DNA from: Sphingomonas sp. 67-36
GTDB taxonomy: Bacteria > Pseudomonadota > Alphaproteobacteria > Sphingomonadales > Sphingomonadaceae
DNA: 64,000 bases
Direction: 5' to 3'
Assembly: GCA_001897375.1 (NCBI GenBank)
Contig: MKSU01000016.1
Span: 62,001-126,000, forward strand
The position numbers were made by a program, and so were the translations under genes. This document shows, one piece after another, positions 1 through 13,401 of this stretch. Below the pieces are notes generated by a model. That model was not told the origin of the DNA. It saw nothing but the letters and a program-made list of their open reading frames with translations, and did no database searches. Position 1 is the first letter of the stretch. Each line of letters begins with the position of its first letter.

Positions 1-3185
<3,185 letters not shown>

Positions 3186-3219
3186 CCCGATAAGCATCGT
3201 GCCGAAGCCGGAGCTTATC

Positions 3220-3726
3220 ATGCGTTTCTCGTCCGTCGCCATCGCCGCTTCGCTGGCGCTGGTCTCGATCTCGACCTCGCTCTACGGCCAGCGCCCGGAC
3301 GACCAGATCGACGCGCGCTCGATGGCATTGCTGGCGCAGGGCCGCGCCGCGAAGGCCGCCGGCAATCTCGACGGCGCGAGCGATGCGCTGGAAAGCGCGG
3401 TGGCGGTCGATCCGCGCAACCGTCAGGCGTTCATCGTGCTGGCCGAAGTCGCCGAGGCGCGCGGGCTTTCCGGCAAGTCGATTCGTTTCTACCGCGAGGC
3501 GCTGACGCTCGAGCCGAACGATCCGGTCGCGCTCAAGGGGCAGGGCGAGGCTTTGGTCGCCAAGGGCGCGATGGCGCGGGCGAAGGAGAATCTCGCCAAG
3601 CTGCGCACCGTCTGCAAGGGTGAATGCCCGCAGGCGAACGAGTTGGCCGCGGTGATCGCGAAGGGGCCGCCGCCGGTGGCGACCGCGCAGGTGGTGCCGC
3701 CCAAGCCCGCGACGGTGAAGGACTAA
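3220..3726 (+). CDS. exported tetratricopeptide-repeat protein
   Basis: 168-residue protein with a signal peptide ([19 protein letters not shown]) and two to three TPR units covering about residues 35-125 ([58 protein letters not shown]). The C-terminus is a short Pro/Val-rich tail. It is probably a periplasmic protein-interaction module; no enzyme motif is present. The ATG at 3220 is chosen because it begins the signal peptide and has GGAG about 9 nt upstream. The gene lies 34 bp after rsmB and meets rsmA tail to tail with a 4-bp overlap at 3723-3726. The specific function is unknown. Confidence 0.82.
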   Translation: MRFSSVAIAASLALVSISTSLYGQRPDDQIDARSMALLAQGRAAKAAGNLDGASDALESAVAVDPRNRQAFIVLAEVAEARGLSGKSIRFYREALTLEPNDPVALKGQGEALVAKGAMARAKENLAKLRTVCKGECPQANELAAVIAKGPPPVATAQVVPPKPATVKD

Positions 3727-4562
3727 CGCCGGTCCGCGCCTAACCGCCGCGCGACCGCCACGAACTCCGCGACGCTGACGGTTTCCGCGCGCCGCGTCGC
3801 GTCAATGCCCTCAGCAGTCAGCGCCTCCAGCGCGCCAGGAACGCCGCGCAGGCTTTGGCGCAGCATCTTGCGGCGCTGGCCGAACGCCGCCGCCGTCAGC
3901 CGTTCGAGCGTGGCCAACGCCACGCCGGCCGGCGCTTCGGCCGGTACGACATGGACGACCGCCGACATCACCTTGGGCGGCGGCGTGAAGGCGGAGCGGT
4001 GCACCGGCATCGCGATCCGCGCCGAAGACCGCCATTGCGCGAGGACGGCGAGCCGCCCGTAGGCGTCGCTGCCCGGCGATGCGACGATGCGGTCGGCCAC
4101 CTCGCGCTGGAACATCAACGTCAGCGACTTCCACCACGGCAGCCACGCAACGGAAAGCCAGCCGACGAACAGCGCGGTGCCGACATTATAGGGCAGGTTC
4201 GCGACGATATGCGGCGCACCTTCGAACAAGGCGCGCGCGTCGATCTCCAGCGCGTCGCCCTCGATCACCTTGAGGCGGCCGGGATAGGCTTCCCCCAGTT
4301 CGGCCAGCGCAGGCAGGCAGCGGCGGTCGCGCTCGATCGCGGTGACGCGCGCGCCTGCCGCGAGCAAGGCGCGGGTCAGGCCGCCGGGGCCGGGGCCGAC
4401 CTCCAGCACCTCCGCATCGGCGAGATCGCCGGGGATCGCCGCGATCCGTGCGAGCAATTGCGCGTCGAACAGGAAATTCTGCCCCAGCGCCTTCGACGCC
4501 GAAAGGCCATGCCGCGCGATCACCTCGCGCAGCGGCGGAAGCGCGGTCACGCCCCCGGACAA
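3723..4562 (-). CDS. rsmA: 16S rRNA (adenine1518/1519-N6)-dimethyltransferase
   Basis: KsgA/Dim1-family enzyme that dimethylates two adenines in helix 45 of 16S rRNA late in 30S assembly. Diagnostic sequence: [10 protein letters not shown] at the N-terminus, SAM loop [15 protein letters not shown], acidic loop IEGDALEID, and motif [14 protein letters not shown]. The 279-residue length is typical. It is the last gene of the minus-strand set lptD-surA-pdxA-rsmA, an order conserved in many Proteobacteria, and its start overlaps the pdxA end by 16 bp. Confidence 0.95.
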   Translation of the reverse strand: MSGGVTALPPLREVIARHGLSASKALGQNFLFDAQLLARIAAIPGDLADAEVLEVGPGPGGLTRALLAAGARVTAIERDRRCLPALAELGEAYPGRLKVIEGDALEIDARALFEGAPHIVANLPYNVGTALFVGWLSVAWLPWWKSLTLMFQREVADRIVASPGSDAYGRLAVLAQWRSSARIAMPVHRSAFTPPPKVMSAVVHVVPAEAPAGVALATLERLTAAAFGQRRKMLRQSLRGVPGALEALTAEGIDATRRAETVSVAEFVAVARRLGADRR

Positions 4563-5542
4563 GCCGCGCGCAGCGCCGCTGCCTCGCCCGCCATCGCGAT
4601 CGCCGCGATCATTGCGCCCGGCTCGGCCTGGTTCTTGCCGGCGAGCGCGAAAGCGGTGCCGTGATCGGGCGAGGTGCGGACGATCGGCAGCCCGAGCGTG
4701 ATGTTAACCCCTTCGTCGAAATACAGCGTTTTCAGCGGGATCAGCGCCTGATCGTGATAGCAGCAGAGTGCCGCGTCATATTGTGCGCGGGCGCGCGGGT
4801 GAAACAGGGTGTCGGCGGCGAATGGACCGCGGGCGTCGATGCCGTCGTCGCGCAGGATGGCGATGGCCGGCTCGATCAGGTCGATCTCCTGCCGCCCGAT
4901 CGCGCCGCCTTCGCCCGCGTGGGGATTGAAGCCGGCGAAGACGAGGCGGGCATTGTCGATCCCGAAATTGCGTTGCAGCCCCCGCGCAGTCGCACGCGCC
5001 TTGGCGACGATCAGTTCGACCGTCAGCAGCGAGGCGACCTGATCGAGCGGGACATGGGTGGTGATCGGCACGACGCGCAGGCCCGGCCCGGCGAGCATCA
5101 TCACCGCATTGGCCCCGGCGATGCCGCAGCGTTCCGCAACGAACTCGGTCTGGCCCGGATGGGTGAAGCCGACGCCGTAGAGCTGCGCCTTGGAAACCGG
5201 CCCGGTGACGAGCGCGCCCGCCGCGCCCGAGCGGGTCAACCCGACCGCCAGCTCCAGCGAATGAAGCGCGCAGCGGGCGCCGTCGGCATCGGGCGCGCCC
5301 GGTTCGATCTCGCCGGCATCCTCCACTGTCAGCACCGGAAGCGCCTCCGCGAAGGCGGCCGGAACCTGCCCGAGATCGCCGATGCGCGCGATCGGCCCCT
5401 GCCACACGCGCTCGATCGCACGCGCGTCGCCGACCGCGACGAACGGCGGCAGGGAGCGCGCGTCGCGGGCGCTCCATGCCTTGGCGATGATCTCCGGGCC
5501 GATCCCCGCCGGGTCGCCCATCGAGATCGCTAGCGGCAGCAT
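4547..5542 (-). CDS. pdxA: 4-hydroxythreonine-4-phosphate dehydrogenase
   Basis: Zn/NAD-dependent enzyme of the DXP-dependent pyridoxal-5'-phosphate pathway that oxidises 4-phosphohydroxy-L-threonine. Recognised by the start [20 protein letters not shown], the metal-ligand segment [13 protein letters not shown], the motif [16 protein letters not shown] and the C-terminal [13 protein letters not shown] followed by [13 protein letters not shown]. At 331 residues it is full length. It lies 10 bp downstream of surA and overlaps rsmA, consistent with one transcript. Confidence 0.95.
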   Translation of the reverse strand: MLPLAISMGDPAGIGPEIIAKAWSARDARSLPPFVAVGDARAIERVWQGPIARIGDLGQVPAAFAEALPVLTVEDAGEIEPGAPDADGARCALHSLELAVGLTRSGAAGALVTGPVSKAQLYGVGFTHPGQTEFVAERCGIAGANAVMMLAGPGLRVVPITTHVPLDQVASLLTVELIVAKARATARGLQRNFGIDNARLVFAGFNPHAGEGGAIGRQEIDLIEPAIAILRDDGIDARGPFAADTLFHPRARAQYDAALCCYHDQALIPLKTLYFDEGVNITLGLPIVRTSPDHGTAFALAGKNQAEPGAMIAAIAMAGEAAALRAACPGA

Positions 5543-5552
5543 CGTCCTTCCC

Positions 5553-6917
5553 TCAGCGATATTCCACCACCGCGTCGCGCCTGAGGTCGCGCAGCGCCTG
5601 CTGCGCGCGCAGGTTCACGCGCTGTTGCTCAAGCTGGCTCTGGATCTGGTCCGCGCCGGGCAGCTTCCCGCTCGCGGCGTCGTCGCGACCGCACAGCACC
5701 AGGGTGCGCACGCCCTCCGTGGGCGAGCCGAACGGCGGGCTGGCCTGGCCGACCTGAAGCTGGAGCATGATCTCCTGCAACGCGGCGGGCAGGTCGCGGA
5801 TGCGGATCGTGTCGTTGTCGACCACTTCCGCGCCGATCTGCGCGGCAACCTTCTCGACCGAGCCGCAGCCTTGCAACGCATGGGTGACGTTGGCGAACTC
5901 CGCCGTGCGCGCGGTGGCCTGCGCCTGCGTCGTGCCGGGCGGGAACTTGATCGTCATCTGCTTCAGGCTGAGCCGCGCATCACGCGGATCGGCGGTCAGC
6001 ACCTGGCGCTTGTCGACCAGGAAAAGGATCGAGAAGCCGCCGGGCACGGCGATCGGGCCGGCGACCTGCCCGACCTTCATCTGCGCAGCCGCCTCGGCCA
6101 GCACGTCGGGAAGCTGCGAGCCGCGCACCCAGCCGAGATCGCCGTTGACGCCGCGCGTCGAGGCTTCGGAGAAATTGTGCGCGAAATAGCCGAACGGGGC
6201 CTGCCCCTTGTGAATTTCGTCGATGAGCTGGCGGGCCTGGGCATAGACCTGCTCGGTGCGATCGGGCGTGGCGGAGAGATAGATTTCGTTGAGGTGGAAT
6301 TCCTCGGTGCCCTTCGCGGCCTCCAGCCGGGCGAGGATCGCCTTCACCTCCTCGTCGCCGACATTGACGAACGGCTCCACGCGGCGGCGGAGATAGCGGC
6401 TCCACGCCATTTCCGCCTCGATCTGGCGGCGGATCGAGCGATCGGACGAGCCGTGCTCGCGCAGGAAGGCGGAAAACTGCTGCGGCGTCTTGCCGAAATT
6501 CTTCGCGACGTTGGCGTAATTCTGGTCGATCTCCTCCGCCGTGATCTTCACGTCGGCGGTCTTTGCCTGCTGGATCTCCAGCACCTCGTCGATAAGCTGG
6601 CGCAGCACCTGCAGGCGCAGGCGATCATATTCCTCGCCCTTCAGGCTGATGTTGTTCGCCGACATGATGAGCGCGGTGCGCTGGTCGACATCGGTGCCGG
6701 TGATGACGGTGTCGTTGACGATCGCGGTCGCCTTGCGGATGTTCGGATCGACCTTGCCGAAAATCTGCAGGTTGGCCGGGATATCCAGCCCGGTATTGTC
6801 CGGCACCGACTGGTCCTGCACCGTCTGCTGCTGGCCGGTCGCGGCGGTAGCCGCCGCCACCGCCAGCATCGCCCCGATCAGGCGGCCATATCGCGCCGCT
6901 CCGTTCCGTCGCATCAT
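5553..6917 (-). CDS. surA: SurA-like periplasmic chaperone / peptidyl-prolyl isomerase
   Basis: Periplasmic chaperone that escorts outer-membrane proteins toward BAM. It has a signal peptide (RLIGAMLAVAAATAATGQQ), a SurA N-terminal domain (IVNDTVITGTDVDQRTALI; LRLQVLRQLIDEVLEIQQA) and one parvulin (PPIC) domain with GYFAHNFSEAST and GDLGWVRGSQLPDVL. The C-terminal segment is more divergent than in E. coli SurA. The start is the ATG at 6917, or its neighbour at 6914, because these begin the signal peptide; a longer reading frame upstream has no signal-like sequence. It follows lptD by 65 bp, and LptD is a classic SurA client. Confidence 0.9.
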   Translation of the reverse strand: MMRRNGAARYGRLIGAMLAVAAATAATGQQQTVQDQSVPDNTGLDIPANLQIFGKVDPNIRKATAIVNDTVITGTDVDQRTALIMSANNISLKGEEYDRLRLQVLRQLIDEVLEIQQAKTADVKITAEEIDQNYANVAKNFGKTPQQFSAFLREHGSSDRSIRRQIEAEMAWSRYLRRRVEPFVNVGDEEVKAILARLEAAKGTEEFHLNEIYLSATPDRTEQVYAQARQLIDEIHKGQAPFGYFAHNFSEASTRGVNGDLGWVRGSQLPDVLAEAAAQMKVGQVAGPIAVPGGFSILFLVDKRQVLTADPRDARLSLKQMTIKFPPGTTQAQATARTAEFANVTHALQGCGSVEKVAAQIGAEVVDNDTIRIRDLPAALQEIMLQLQVGQASPPFGSPTEGVRTLVLCGRDDAASGKLPGADQIQSQLEQQRVNLRAQQALRDLRRDAVVEYR

Positions 6918-6982
6918 CACTCTGATTGGATTCCCATTTTCCGCAGCGTCGCGGGTCTGCTCCAGGCTTGCTGAACTTGGGC

Positions 6983-9250
6983 TTAGCGTCCGAGGTTCTT
7001 GAACGCCAGCGTCAAGAGAAAGCTGTTGCCCGCGCGCGCGTCGCCGGTCGATTGATAGTCGCGCCGCCATGTCGCGCCAAGCGTCAGGCAATCGTCCTCA
7101 TAGGTGATGCCGAGCCGGTGGCGGACGGGATTGAAGCCATCGCTGCTCGTGGTGGTGGGCAGGACGGTGCTGTTGGCCGCGCTGTTGGTGAGATCGATCA
7201 CCGTGGAGCCATAGGCCGACCAGAAGCGCGAGAACTTCACCCGGCCGCCAACGCGCAATTCCTCCTGATCCTGCAGATCCTCGATCGAGGTGATGTTGCG
7301 GTTGAGCCGGAGATAGCCGAGCAGGAAGTAGTTCGAGCGCGAGCCGATCGTCGCGTCCAGCTCGTTGCGGCGCACCGCGAAATCGTCCTTGTCGACGCGA
7401 TAGCGGTGGATGATCGACACGAAATCGCGGAAGCGAAGCTCGGTGCGGCCGACGATATCGGAGAAGCGGTCGCTCAGCCCCGTGCCCGGTGGCAGGATCG
7501 AGGGCCGGTCGGTCAGGCGGTAGCTCTGGCCGATCACGGTGGAGAGCGTGAAGCCCGGCAGCGTCAGCGCCCATTCCGCGCCATAGGTCGCGCGGCTCGA
7601 ATCCTCCCAGCGGTCATAGCCGGAGAAGCGATTCAGCGCGAAGAGGTTGGAATCCTCGAGGTCCACCGCGCGCGCATCCTCGTTGGGCACGTCGAGATTG
7701 TCGATCTTGGGGGAGGCGACGATCTGGAAGCGCGGCGTGAAGCGCTGCGTGCCGCCGAACAGCGGGCCGACGAAGGGCCAGCGCACGTCGATCGCCAGCG
7801 CGGCGATGCCCCGCGTGCGGAAGCCGTCCAGCCCGCGATAGCTCGGCACCGTCGTGGCGGCGATGTCGCTGGTGTTGTACGCGTCCAGCCGGCCATAGGC
7901 GGTGAAGGTCACCTCCTGCCCCAGCGTGGTGATGCGGCGCAGATCCCAGCGAACTTCGGTAAAGGCGCGCTGCGTGTCCTGCCCGGCAGACCGGGCGATC
8001 GCCAGCGTGTTGAGATGGACCTGCACGACGCCGCCAAGCAGCCCTTCGGTGAAGCGGCGGCGGTAATCGATCTCGGGCAGCGCGACGGGCTGGAGCCCCT
8101 GCACGTCGCCGACGCGCATCGTCTGCACCGCCCAGCCGGCGAGCGAGAAATAGCTGTCGCGGTCCACCCGCTCCAGCGACAGCGTGGTGCGCAGCCGGTC
8201 GTCGTTCGAAATGTCGTAGCGGCGCAGGAAGGTACGGTCGGTGACGAGCCGGAGCGAACCGGAAAGGCTCCAGTTCTGGTCGAACTGGAACTTGCCCGCG
8301 CCGTCGAGATAGCCGCGCAGCGCCATCGTGGTCGGCGCGTCGGGGCCGGCGGAGATATCGTCGCTGCGCCGGCTGGCGGTGACATAGCCGGTCACGCTGA
8401 ACGCCCCGTTGCTTTCCAGCGCCTGATAATTGGCCTGCAGCATCGGCAGCACCGCGCTGAACACATGCGGGGTGATCGTGACGGATCGGTTGCGGGCGAG
8501 GTCGAAATAATAAGGCGTCACCAGTTCCAGCCCGTTCACCCCGTTCAGGCGGAAGGACGGGCTGAGCAGGCCGCTGGTGTTCGCATCGCCGACCGGGTGG
8601 GAGAAACGCGGCAGCGGCATGCTGGCGAGGCCGAAGATGTGGATTTGCGCGCCGGTGTAATAGACGCGCTCGCGATCGGGGCGGTAAAGCACCTTGATCG
8701 CGGTGATCTTCCAGCTCGGCTCCTTCGGGCAGCCGTCCGAATCCGTCACGGCGCAGGCGGTATAGGCCGCGTGCTTGAGCGAGATCGAGCCATCGTCGTG
8801 CCGCGTGCCCTCCGTCGCGGCGAGGCGGCCGCCCTGATCGAGCACGACGAGCATGTTGTGCACCACGCCATCGCGCAGCGAATCGGTCAGGTCGATCGAA
8901 TCGCCATAGGCGACATCGCCTTCCGGGTTGGTGATCGCGACATTGCCGTTCGCCATGACCTGCCCGGTCTTGCGGTTCCACACCACGCGCTCGGCGCGCA
9001 GGCGCTGGCCCTGACGGAACATGCGCACGTCGCCGGTCGCGGTGACGATATCGGCATTGTAATCATATTCGAGCGCATTGGCGCTGAATTGCACCTCGTC
9101 GGCGTTGGGCGGAGCGGCTTCCGTCGACGGCGGCGGTGGCGCGACCGCGCGGTCCTGAAGGTCCTGCGCATCCGCGACGCCGGCCATCAGGGCGACAGGT
9201 AGAGCGCAACAGGCCAGAAGGTCGAAACGCAACGCGCGCAATTCCCGCAA
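6983..9250 (-). CDS. lptD: LPS-assembly outer-membrane protein LptD
   Basis: Outer-membrane beta-barrel that inserts lipopolysaccharide with the lipoprotein LptE. The order is signal peptide (LLACCALPVALMAGVADAQ), a periplasmic OstA/LptA-like beta-jellyroll at about residues 50-150 (FSANALEYDYNADIVTATG; VVWNRKTGQVMANGNVAI), then a C-terminal barrel rich in alternating aromatic strands, ending TLAFKNLGR. The two Cys at CAVTDSDGCPKE sit near the domain junction, where disulfides form in this family. The 755-residue length is normal. The start is unclear: TTG codons at 9250, 9241 and 9232 all precede the signal peptide, and GGGA is best spaced for 9232. The gene diverges from pepA across 127 bp. 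Confidence 0.93.
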   Translation of the reverse strand: MRELRALRFDLLACCALPVALMAGVADAQDLQDRAVAPPPPSTEAAPPNADEVQFSANALEYDYNADIVTATGDVRMFRQGQRLRAERVVWNRKTGQVMANGNVAITNPEGDVAYGDSIDLTDSLRDGVVHNMLVVLDQGGRLAATEGTRHDDGSISLKHAAYTACAVTDSDGCPKEPSWKITAIKVLYRPDRERVYYTGAQIHIFGLASMPLPRFSHPVGDANTSGLLSPSFRLNGVNGLELVTPYYFDLARNRSVTITPHVFSAVLPMLQANYQALESNGAFSVTGYVTASRRSDDISAGPDAPTTMALRGYLDGAGKFQFDQNWSLSGSLRLVTDRTFLRRYDISNDDRLRTTLSLERVDRDSYFSLAGWAVQTMRVGDVQGLQPVALPEIDYRRRFTEGLLGGVVQVHLNTLAIARSAGQDTQRAFTEVRWDLRRITTLGQEVTFTAYGRLDAYNTSDIAATTVPSYRGLDGFRTRGIAALAIDVRWPFVGPLFGGTQRFTPRFQIVASPKIDNLDVPNEDARAVDLEDSNLFALNRFSGYDRWEDSSRATYGAEWALTLPGFTLSTVIGQSYRLTDRPSILPPGTGLSDRFSDIVGRTELRFRDFVSIIHRYRVDKDDFAVRRNELDATIGSRSNYFLLGYLRLNRNITSIEDLQDQEELRVGGRVKFSRFWSAYGSTVIDLTNSAANSTVLPTTTSSDGFNPVRHRLGITYEDDCLTLGATWRRDYQSTGDARAGNSFLLTLAFKNLGR

Positions 9251-9377
9251 CTTTCGTCGGCGCGGCCGGAATGGCGGCGGACTTGCGCCCTATCGCATCG
9301 CAGCGCGCGGGCTGCAACGCCTTGCCAGCCGGAGCGGGAAAGCCCAGTGACCGGGCGCAGGTATAGAGGAACATGAG

Positions 9378-10850
9378 ATGAAGATCGTTTTCGCCCAGTC
9401 GCGCCCCGCCGATGCCGATGTCGTCGCCTATGCGGTGAAGAAGGACGATCTGCCCGCGCTCGCGCTGCCGGGCGTCGACGCGGCGGGCCGTGCCGTGCTC
9501 GCCGCCGCCGCCACCGGACAGCGTTTCGAAGGCGAGCCGGGCAGCGTGGCGGAGGCCTATGTCGGCGAAGGGCAGGGGGTGACGCGCGTCCTGCTGCTCG
9601 GCGTGGGCGGCGGAGACGACGCCTCCTATGAGCGCGCCGGCGGCGCGCTGACGGCGAAGCTCATCACCTCGGGCGCGAAGGACGTGACGGTGGACCTCGC
9701 CGGGAGCGGCGCGAATGCGGTGAGCGCGGCGCGGCTGGCGGCTGGCGCGGCGCAGCGCGGCTGGCGCTTCGATGAATATCGCACGCGCCTGCCCGAAAAG
9801 TCCAAGGCGACGCTCGCGACGGTGACGATCGCCGGTGCGCCCGCCGGAAGCGAGGAAGCGTGGCGCGAACGCGACGCGGTGACGCAGGGGCTGGCGCTGA
9901 CCCGCACGCTCGTCACGCTGCCGGCCAATATCCTTTACCCCGAGAGCTTCGTGGAGCGCGTGATCGCGGACGCCGACGGCCTTGGGCTGGAGATCGAGGT
10001 GCTCGACGAGCCGGCGATGAGCAGGCTCGGCATGGGGGCGCTGCTCGGCGTGGCGCAAGGCTCGCGCCGCGCGCCGCGACTGCTCGCGATCCGCTGGAAC
10101 GGCGCGGGCGCCGGCGAGCCGGCGGTGGCGCTGGTCGGCAAGGGCGTGACCTTCGACACCGGCGGCATCTCGATCAAGCCCGCCGCCGGGATGGAGGACA
10201 TGAAGTGGGACATGGGCGGCGCCGGCGCGGTCGCCGGCGCGATGAAGACGCTGGCGCTGCGCAAGGCCAGGGCAAACGTCATCGGCATCTGCGGCCTGGT
10301 GGAGAACATGCCGGACGGCAACGCCCAGCGGCCGGGGGACGTGGTCACCTCGATGTCCGGCCAGACGGTCGAGGTCATCAACACCGACGCCGAAGGCCGG
10401 CTGGTGCTGTGCGACTGCATCACCTGGGCGCAGAAGACGCATAACGTGAAGACGATCGTCGACCTCGCGACGCTGACCGGCGCGATGATCATCAGCCTCG
10501 GCAACGAATATGGCGGCCTGTTCTCGAACGACGAAGGGCTGGCGGACAAGCTGCTTGCGGCGGGCAAGGCGAGCGGCGACCAGTTGTGGCGCTTCCCGCT
10601 GGGCGACGCTTACAACAAGCTGATCGACAGCCAGATCGCCGACATGAAGAACGTCGGCCCGCGCGGCGGCGGTTCGATCACCGCGGCGCAGTTCCTCCAG
10701 CGTTTCGTGGAGGAGGGCGTGAAGTGGGCGCATCTCGACATCGCCGGGATGGTGTGGGCCGACAAGGACGGCGCGACCTGGGCAAAGGGCGCGACCGGCT
10801 ATGGCGTGCGCCTGCTCGATCGCTTCGTCGCAGATAATTTCGAGGGCTGA
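9378..10850 (+). CDS. pepA: leucyl aminopeptidase (M17 family)
   Basis: Cytosolic hexameric metallo-aminopeptidase that removes N-terminal residues from peptides. The C-terminal catalytic domain has the M17 signature NTDAEGRLVLCD, the metal-binding segments VGKGVTFDTGGISIKP and DMKWDMGGAGAV, and the bicarbonate-site region around ATLTGAMIISLGNEYG. The N-terminal half is the more variable macro-like domain. The 490-residue length fits. It lies immediately upstream of holC, an association (pepA-holC) common across Proteobacteria. Confidence 0.95.
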   Translation: MKIVFAQSRPADADVVAYAVKKDDLPALALPGVDAAGRAVLAAAATGQRFEGEPGSVAEAYVGEGQGVTRVLLLGVGGGDDASYERAGGALTAKLITSGAKDVTVDLAGSGANAVSAARLAAGAAQRGWRFDEYRTRLPEKSKATLATVTIAGAPAGSEEAWRERDAVTQGLALTRTLVTLPANILYPESFVERVIADADGLGLEIEVLDEPAMSRLGMGALLGVAQGSRRAPRLLAIRWNGAGAGEPAVALVGKGVTFDTGGISIKPAAGMEDMKWDMGGAGAVAGAMKTLALRKARANVIGICGLVENMPDGNAQRPGDVVTSMSGQTVEVINTDAEGRLVLCDCITWAQKTHNVKTIVDLATLTGAMIISLGNEYGGLFSNDEGLADKLLAAGKASGDQLWRFPLGDAYNKLIDSQIADMKNVGPRGGGSITAAQFLQRFVEEGVKWAHLDIAGMVWADKDGATWAKGATGYGVRLLDRFVADNFEG

Positions 10851-10863
10851 TGTCGGGAAGGTC

Positions 10864-11304
10864 ATGCAGGTCGATTTCTATCACCTGACCATTACGCCGC
10901 TCGACCGGGCGCTGCCGCAGATCGCCGAGAAGGTGGTGGCGTCCGGCAACCGGCTGCTGATCGTCGCGGGCGGCGAGGCGCAGCGCGCTGCGCTCGACCG
11001 GCTGCTGTGGGGCTATGCGCCCGACAGCTTCCTGCCGCACGCGCAGGCGGAGGCGGGCGACGATGCGGCGCAGCCGGTGCTGATCGCCGGCGAGGTGGCG
11101 GCGGCGAACGGTGCGCGGCATGTCGCGCTGGTCGACGGCGTGTGGCGTGACGCGGCGCTGGATTTCGAACGCGCCTTCCACTTCTTCGACGAGGAGTCGA
11201 TCGAAGCGGCGCGTGCGGCGTGGCGCGGGTTGCAGGCGCGTGAGGGCGTCGAGCGGCGCTACTGGAAGCAGAACGACGCGGGCCGCTGGGAGCAGGTGGC
11301 TTAG
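10864..11304 (+). CDS. holC: DNA polymerase III chi subunit
   Basis: Clamp-loader accessory subunit that links the replicase to SSB. The 146-residue protein begins [20 protein letters not shown], includes the family's [20 protein letters not shown] and DSFLPHAQA segments, and ends with [15 protein letters not shown], all typical of alphaproteobacterial HolC. The ATG at 10864, 13 bp after pepA, is preferred; an upstream extension would overlap the pepA end. Confidence 0.9.
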   Translation: MQVDFYHLTITPLDRALPQIAEKVVASGNRLLIVAGGEAQRAALDRLLWGYAPDSFLPHAQAEAGDDAAQPVLIAGEVAAANGARHVALVDGVWRDAALDFERAFHFFDEESIEAARAAWRGLQAREGVERRYWKQNDAGRWEQVA

Positions 11305-11387
11305 CCCCGTTGCGCTTTGGCCGCGCCCGCACTAGAGGGCCGCGCAGCTTTTCCACCCATCACATGCCCAAGGAGCCCGTGACCGTC

Positions 11388-11810
11388 ATGGCCGCGAACC
11401 GTACTTTTTCGATCATCAAGCCCGATGCCACCCGCCGCAACCTGACCGGCGCCGTCACCAAGATGCTGGAGGAGGCAGGCCTGCGCGTCGTCGCCTCCAA
11501 GCGCATCCAGATGACCAAGGATCAGGCCGAGGGCTTCTACGCCGTCCACAAGGAGCGTCCGTTCTTCAACGACCTCGTCTCCTTCATGATCTCCGGCCCA
11601 GTGGTGGTGCAGGTGCTGGAGGGCGACAATGCCGTTCAGCGCAACCGCGACATCATGGGCGCGACCAACCCGGAGAATGCCGCGCCCGGCACGATCCGCA
11701 AGGAACTGGCCGAATCGATCGAGGCCAACTCGGTCCACGGCTCGGACAGCGATGAGAATGCGGCGATCGAGATCGCCTATTTCTTCCGCCCCGAAGAAAT
11801 CGTCGGCTGA
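11388..11810 (+). CDS. ndk: nucleoside-diphosphate kinase
   Basis: Transfers the gamma-phosphate among nucleoside di- and triphosphates through a phospho-histidine. The 140-residue protein is canonical: [19 protein letters not shown] at the start, [16 protein letters not shown], and the active site [26 protein letters not shown], where the His of SVHGSDS is phosphorylated. The ATG at 11388 gives the standard length; AGGAG lies 12 nt upstream, and a GTG three codons earlier is an alternative. The following GNAT gene starts 1 bp after the stop. Confidence 0.97.
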   Translation: MAANRTFSIIKPDATRRNLTGAVTKMLEEAGLRVVASKRIQMTKDQAEGFYAVHKERPFFNDLVSFMISGPVVVQVLEGDNAVQRNRDIMGATNPENAAPGTIRKELAESIEANSVHGSDSDENAAIEIAYFFRPEEIVG

Positions 11811-11811
11811 C

Positions 11812-12330
11812 ATGGACTGGCGGCTGCGTCGCGCCGGACCGGCTGACGCGGCCGCCTGCGCCCTCATCGCGGGGGCGACCTTCCTCGAGGCTTTCGCCGG
11901 TATCCTCGACGGCCCCGATATCGTGGCCCATGTCGGATCGAAATCCGACGCCGAGAGCTTCGCGGCGCTGATCGCGGATCCCGCCAGCGTCGTGACGCTC
12001 GCCGAGGCGGGCGTCGGCGCCGCGCCGCTCGGCTATACCGTGCTCACCACACCGGACCTTCCCGTGCCGGCTGAGGAGGGTGATATCGAGCTGAAGCGCA
12101 TCTATGCGCTGTTCCCCACTCATGGCGCCGGACTTGGCCCCGCGCTGATGGAGCGCGCCTTCAGCGATGCCCGCGCGCTCGGGCGCAAGCGTATCCTGCT
12201 TGGCGTCTATGGCGGCAACCAGCGCGCGCAACGCTTCTATCACAAGCAGGGATTCGTCGTGGCCGGCGAGCGCCGCTTCCTCGTCGGCTCGACCTGGCAC
12301 GACGATCTGATCTTCGCCCGCGCCCTGTAA
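11812..12330 (+). CDS. GNAT-family N-acetyltransferase
   Basis: 172-residue GNAT-fold acetyltransferase. The N-terminal strand/helix WRLRRAGPADAAACALIAGATF and the acetyl-CoA-binding segment ELKRIYALFPTHGAGLGPALM (the G-x-G loop of motif A) are clear. Motif B follows as ILLGVYGGNQRAQRFYHKQG. The sequence does not identify the substrate; it resembles RimI-like or small-molecule acetyltransferases. The ATG at 11812 is one base after the ndk stop, so the two are probably cotranscribed. Confidence 0.85.
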   Translation: MDWRLRRAGPADAAACALIAGATFLEAFAGILDGPDIVAHVGSKSDAESFAALIADPASVVTLAEAGVGAAPLGYTVLTTPDLPVPAEEGDIELKRIYALFPTHGAGLGPALMERAFSDARALGRKRILLGVYGGNQRAQRFYHKQGFVVAGERRFLVGSTWHDDLIFARAL

Positions 12331-12402
12331 CTACCGATACCGCAGCGCAGCATCTTGCCAGCGCCGGGGGTTTCGCGTAATTGCCTATTTTTCAGGCAGT
12401 CC

Positions 12403-13401
12403 ATGCGAACCCTCGCTCCCATCCAGATCGGCCCGGTGCGGATCGACAGCCCCGTGGTGCTCGCGCCGATGACCGGCGTGACGGATCAGCCGTTCCGCAC
12501 GCTCGTCCGCCGCTACGGTTCGGGCCTCAACGTCACCGAGATGATCGCCAGTCAGGCCGCACTGCGCGAGACGCGGCAGTCGCTTCAGAAGGCGGCGTGG
12601 CACCTCTCGGAAGAGCCGGTGTCGATGCAGCTCGTCGGCTGCACGCCCTATGAGATGGGCGAGGCGGCAAAGCTGGCGGAGGACAAGGGCGCCGCGATCA
12701 TCGACATCAATATGGGCTGCCCGGTCCGCAAGGTGACGAACGGCGATGCCGGTTCGGCGCTGATGCGCGACCTGAAGCTGGCCGGGGGGATCGTGGAGGC
12801 GGTGGTCAAGGCGGTGAAGGCGCCCGTCACGCTCAAGATGCGGATGGGCTGGTGCCATGACAGCCTCAACGCGCCGGAACTGGCGCGAATTGCGGAGGAT
12901 CTCGGCTGCCGGATGATCACCGTTCACGGCCGTACCCGCAACCAGATGTACAAAGGATCGGCCGACTGGGGCTTCGTGCGCCGGGTGAAGGACGCGGTGT
13001 CGGTGCCGGTGATCGTCAATGGCGACATCTGCGGCATCGAGGATGCGGAGCAGGCGCTGGAATTGTCCGGCGCGGATGGCGTGATGATCGGGCGCGGCGC
13101 CTATGGCCGGCCGTGGCTGCTCGCGCAGGTGATGGAATGGTTCGCCACCGGCCGCCACATGCCCGATCCATCGATCGAGGAACAATATCTCGCGATTACC
13201 GAGCATTATGATGCGATGCTCGCGCATTATGGCACGATGACCGGCGTCAACATGGCGCGCAAGCATATCGGCTGGTACACCAAGGGGCTGCCCGGTTCGG
13301 CCGAATTCCGCAACAAGGTGAACCAGGAGCCGGATGCGAAGCGCGTCCAGGCGATGCTCGCGGAATTCTACGCGCCGTGGCGGAGCCGCGCGGCCGCGTG
13401 A
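12403..13401 (+). CDS. dusB: tRNA-dihydrouridine synthase (NifR3/DusB family)
   Basis: FMN enzyme that reduces uridines in the tRNA D-loop. A TIM barrel opens with [20 protein letters not shown]. The catalytic-Cys motif is [20 protein letters not shown], followed by KMRMGW, the FMN-phosphate site VNGDI and [15 protein letters not shown]. The 332-residue length matches NifR3. The ATG at 12403 starts the conserved domain. It heads the classical alphaproteobacterial nifR3-ntrBC-ntrYX-hfq-hflX cluster, which is good evidence for the gene identities downstream. Confidence 0.94.
   Translation: MRTLAPIQIGPVRIDSPVVLAPMTGVTDQPFRTLVRRYGSGLNVTEMIASQAALRETRQSLQKAAWHLSEEPVSMQLVGCTPYEMGEAAKLAEDKGAAIIDINMGCPVRKVTNGDAGSALMRDLKLAGGIVEAVVKAVKAPVTLKMRMGWCHDSLNAPELARIAEDLGCRMITVHGRTRNQMYKGSADWGFVRRVKDAVSVPVIVNGDICGIEDAEQALELSGADGVMIGRGAYGRPWLLAQVMEWFATGRHMPDPSIEEQYLAITEHYDAMLAHYGTMTGVNMARKHIGWYTKGLPGSAEFRNKVNQEPDAKRVQAMLAEFYAPWRSRAAA

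Noticed and set aside
6926-9202. 758-residue open frame on the plus strand opposite lptD
   Set aside because: Arg/His/Asp-rich low-complexity translation with no domain; a by-product of GC-rich codon use in lptD, whose own frame is clearly a barrel protein.
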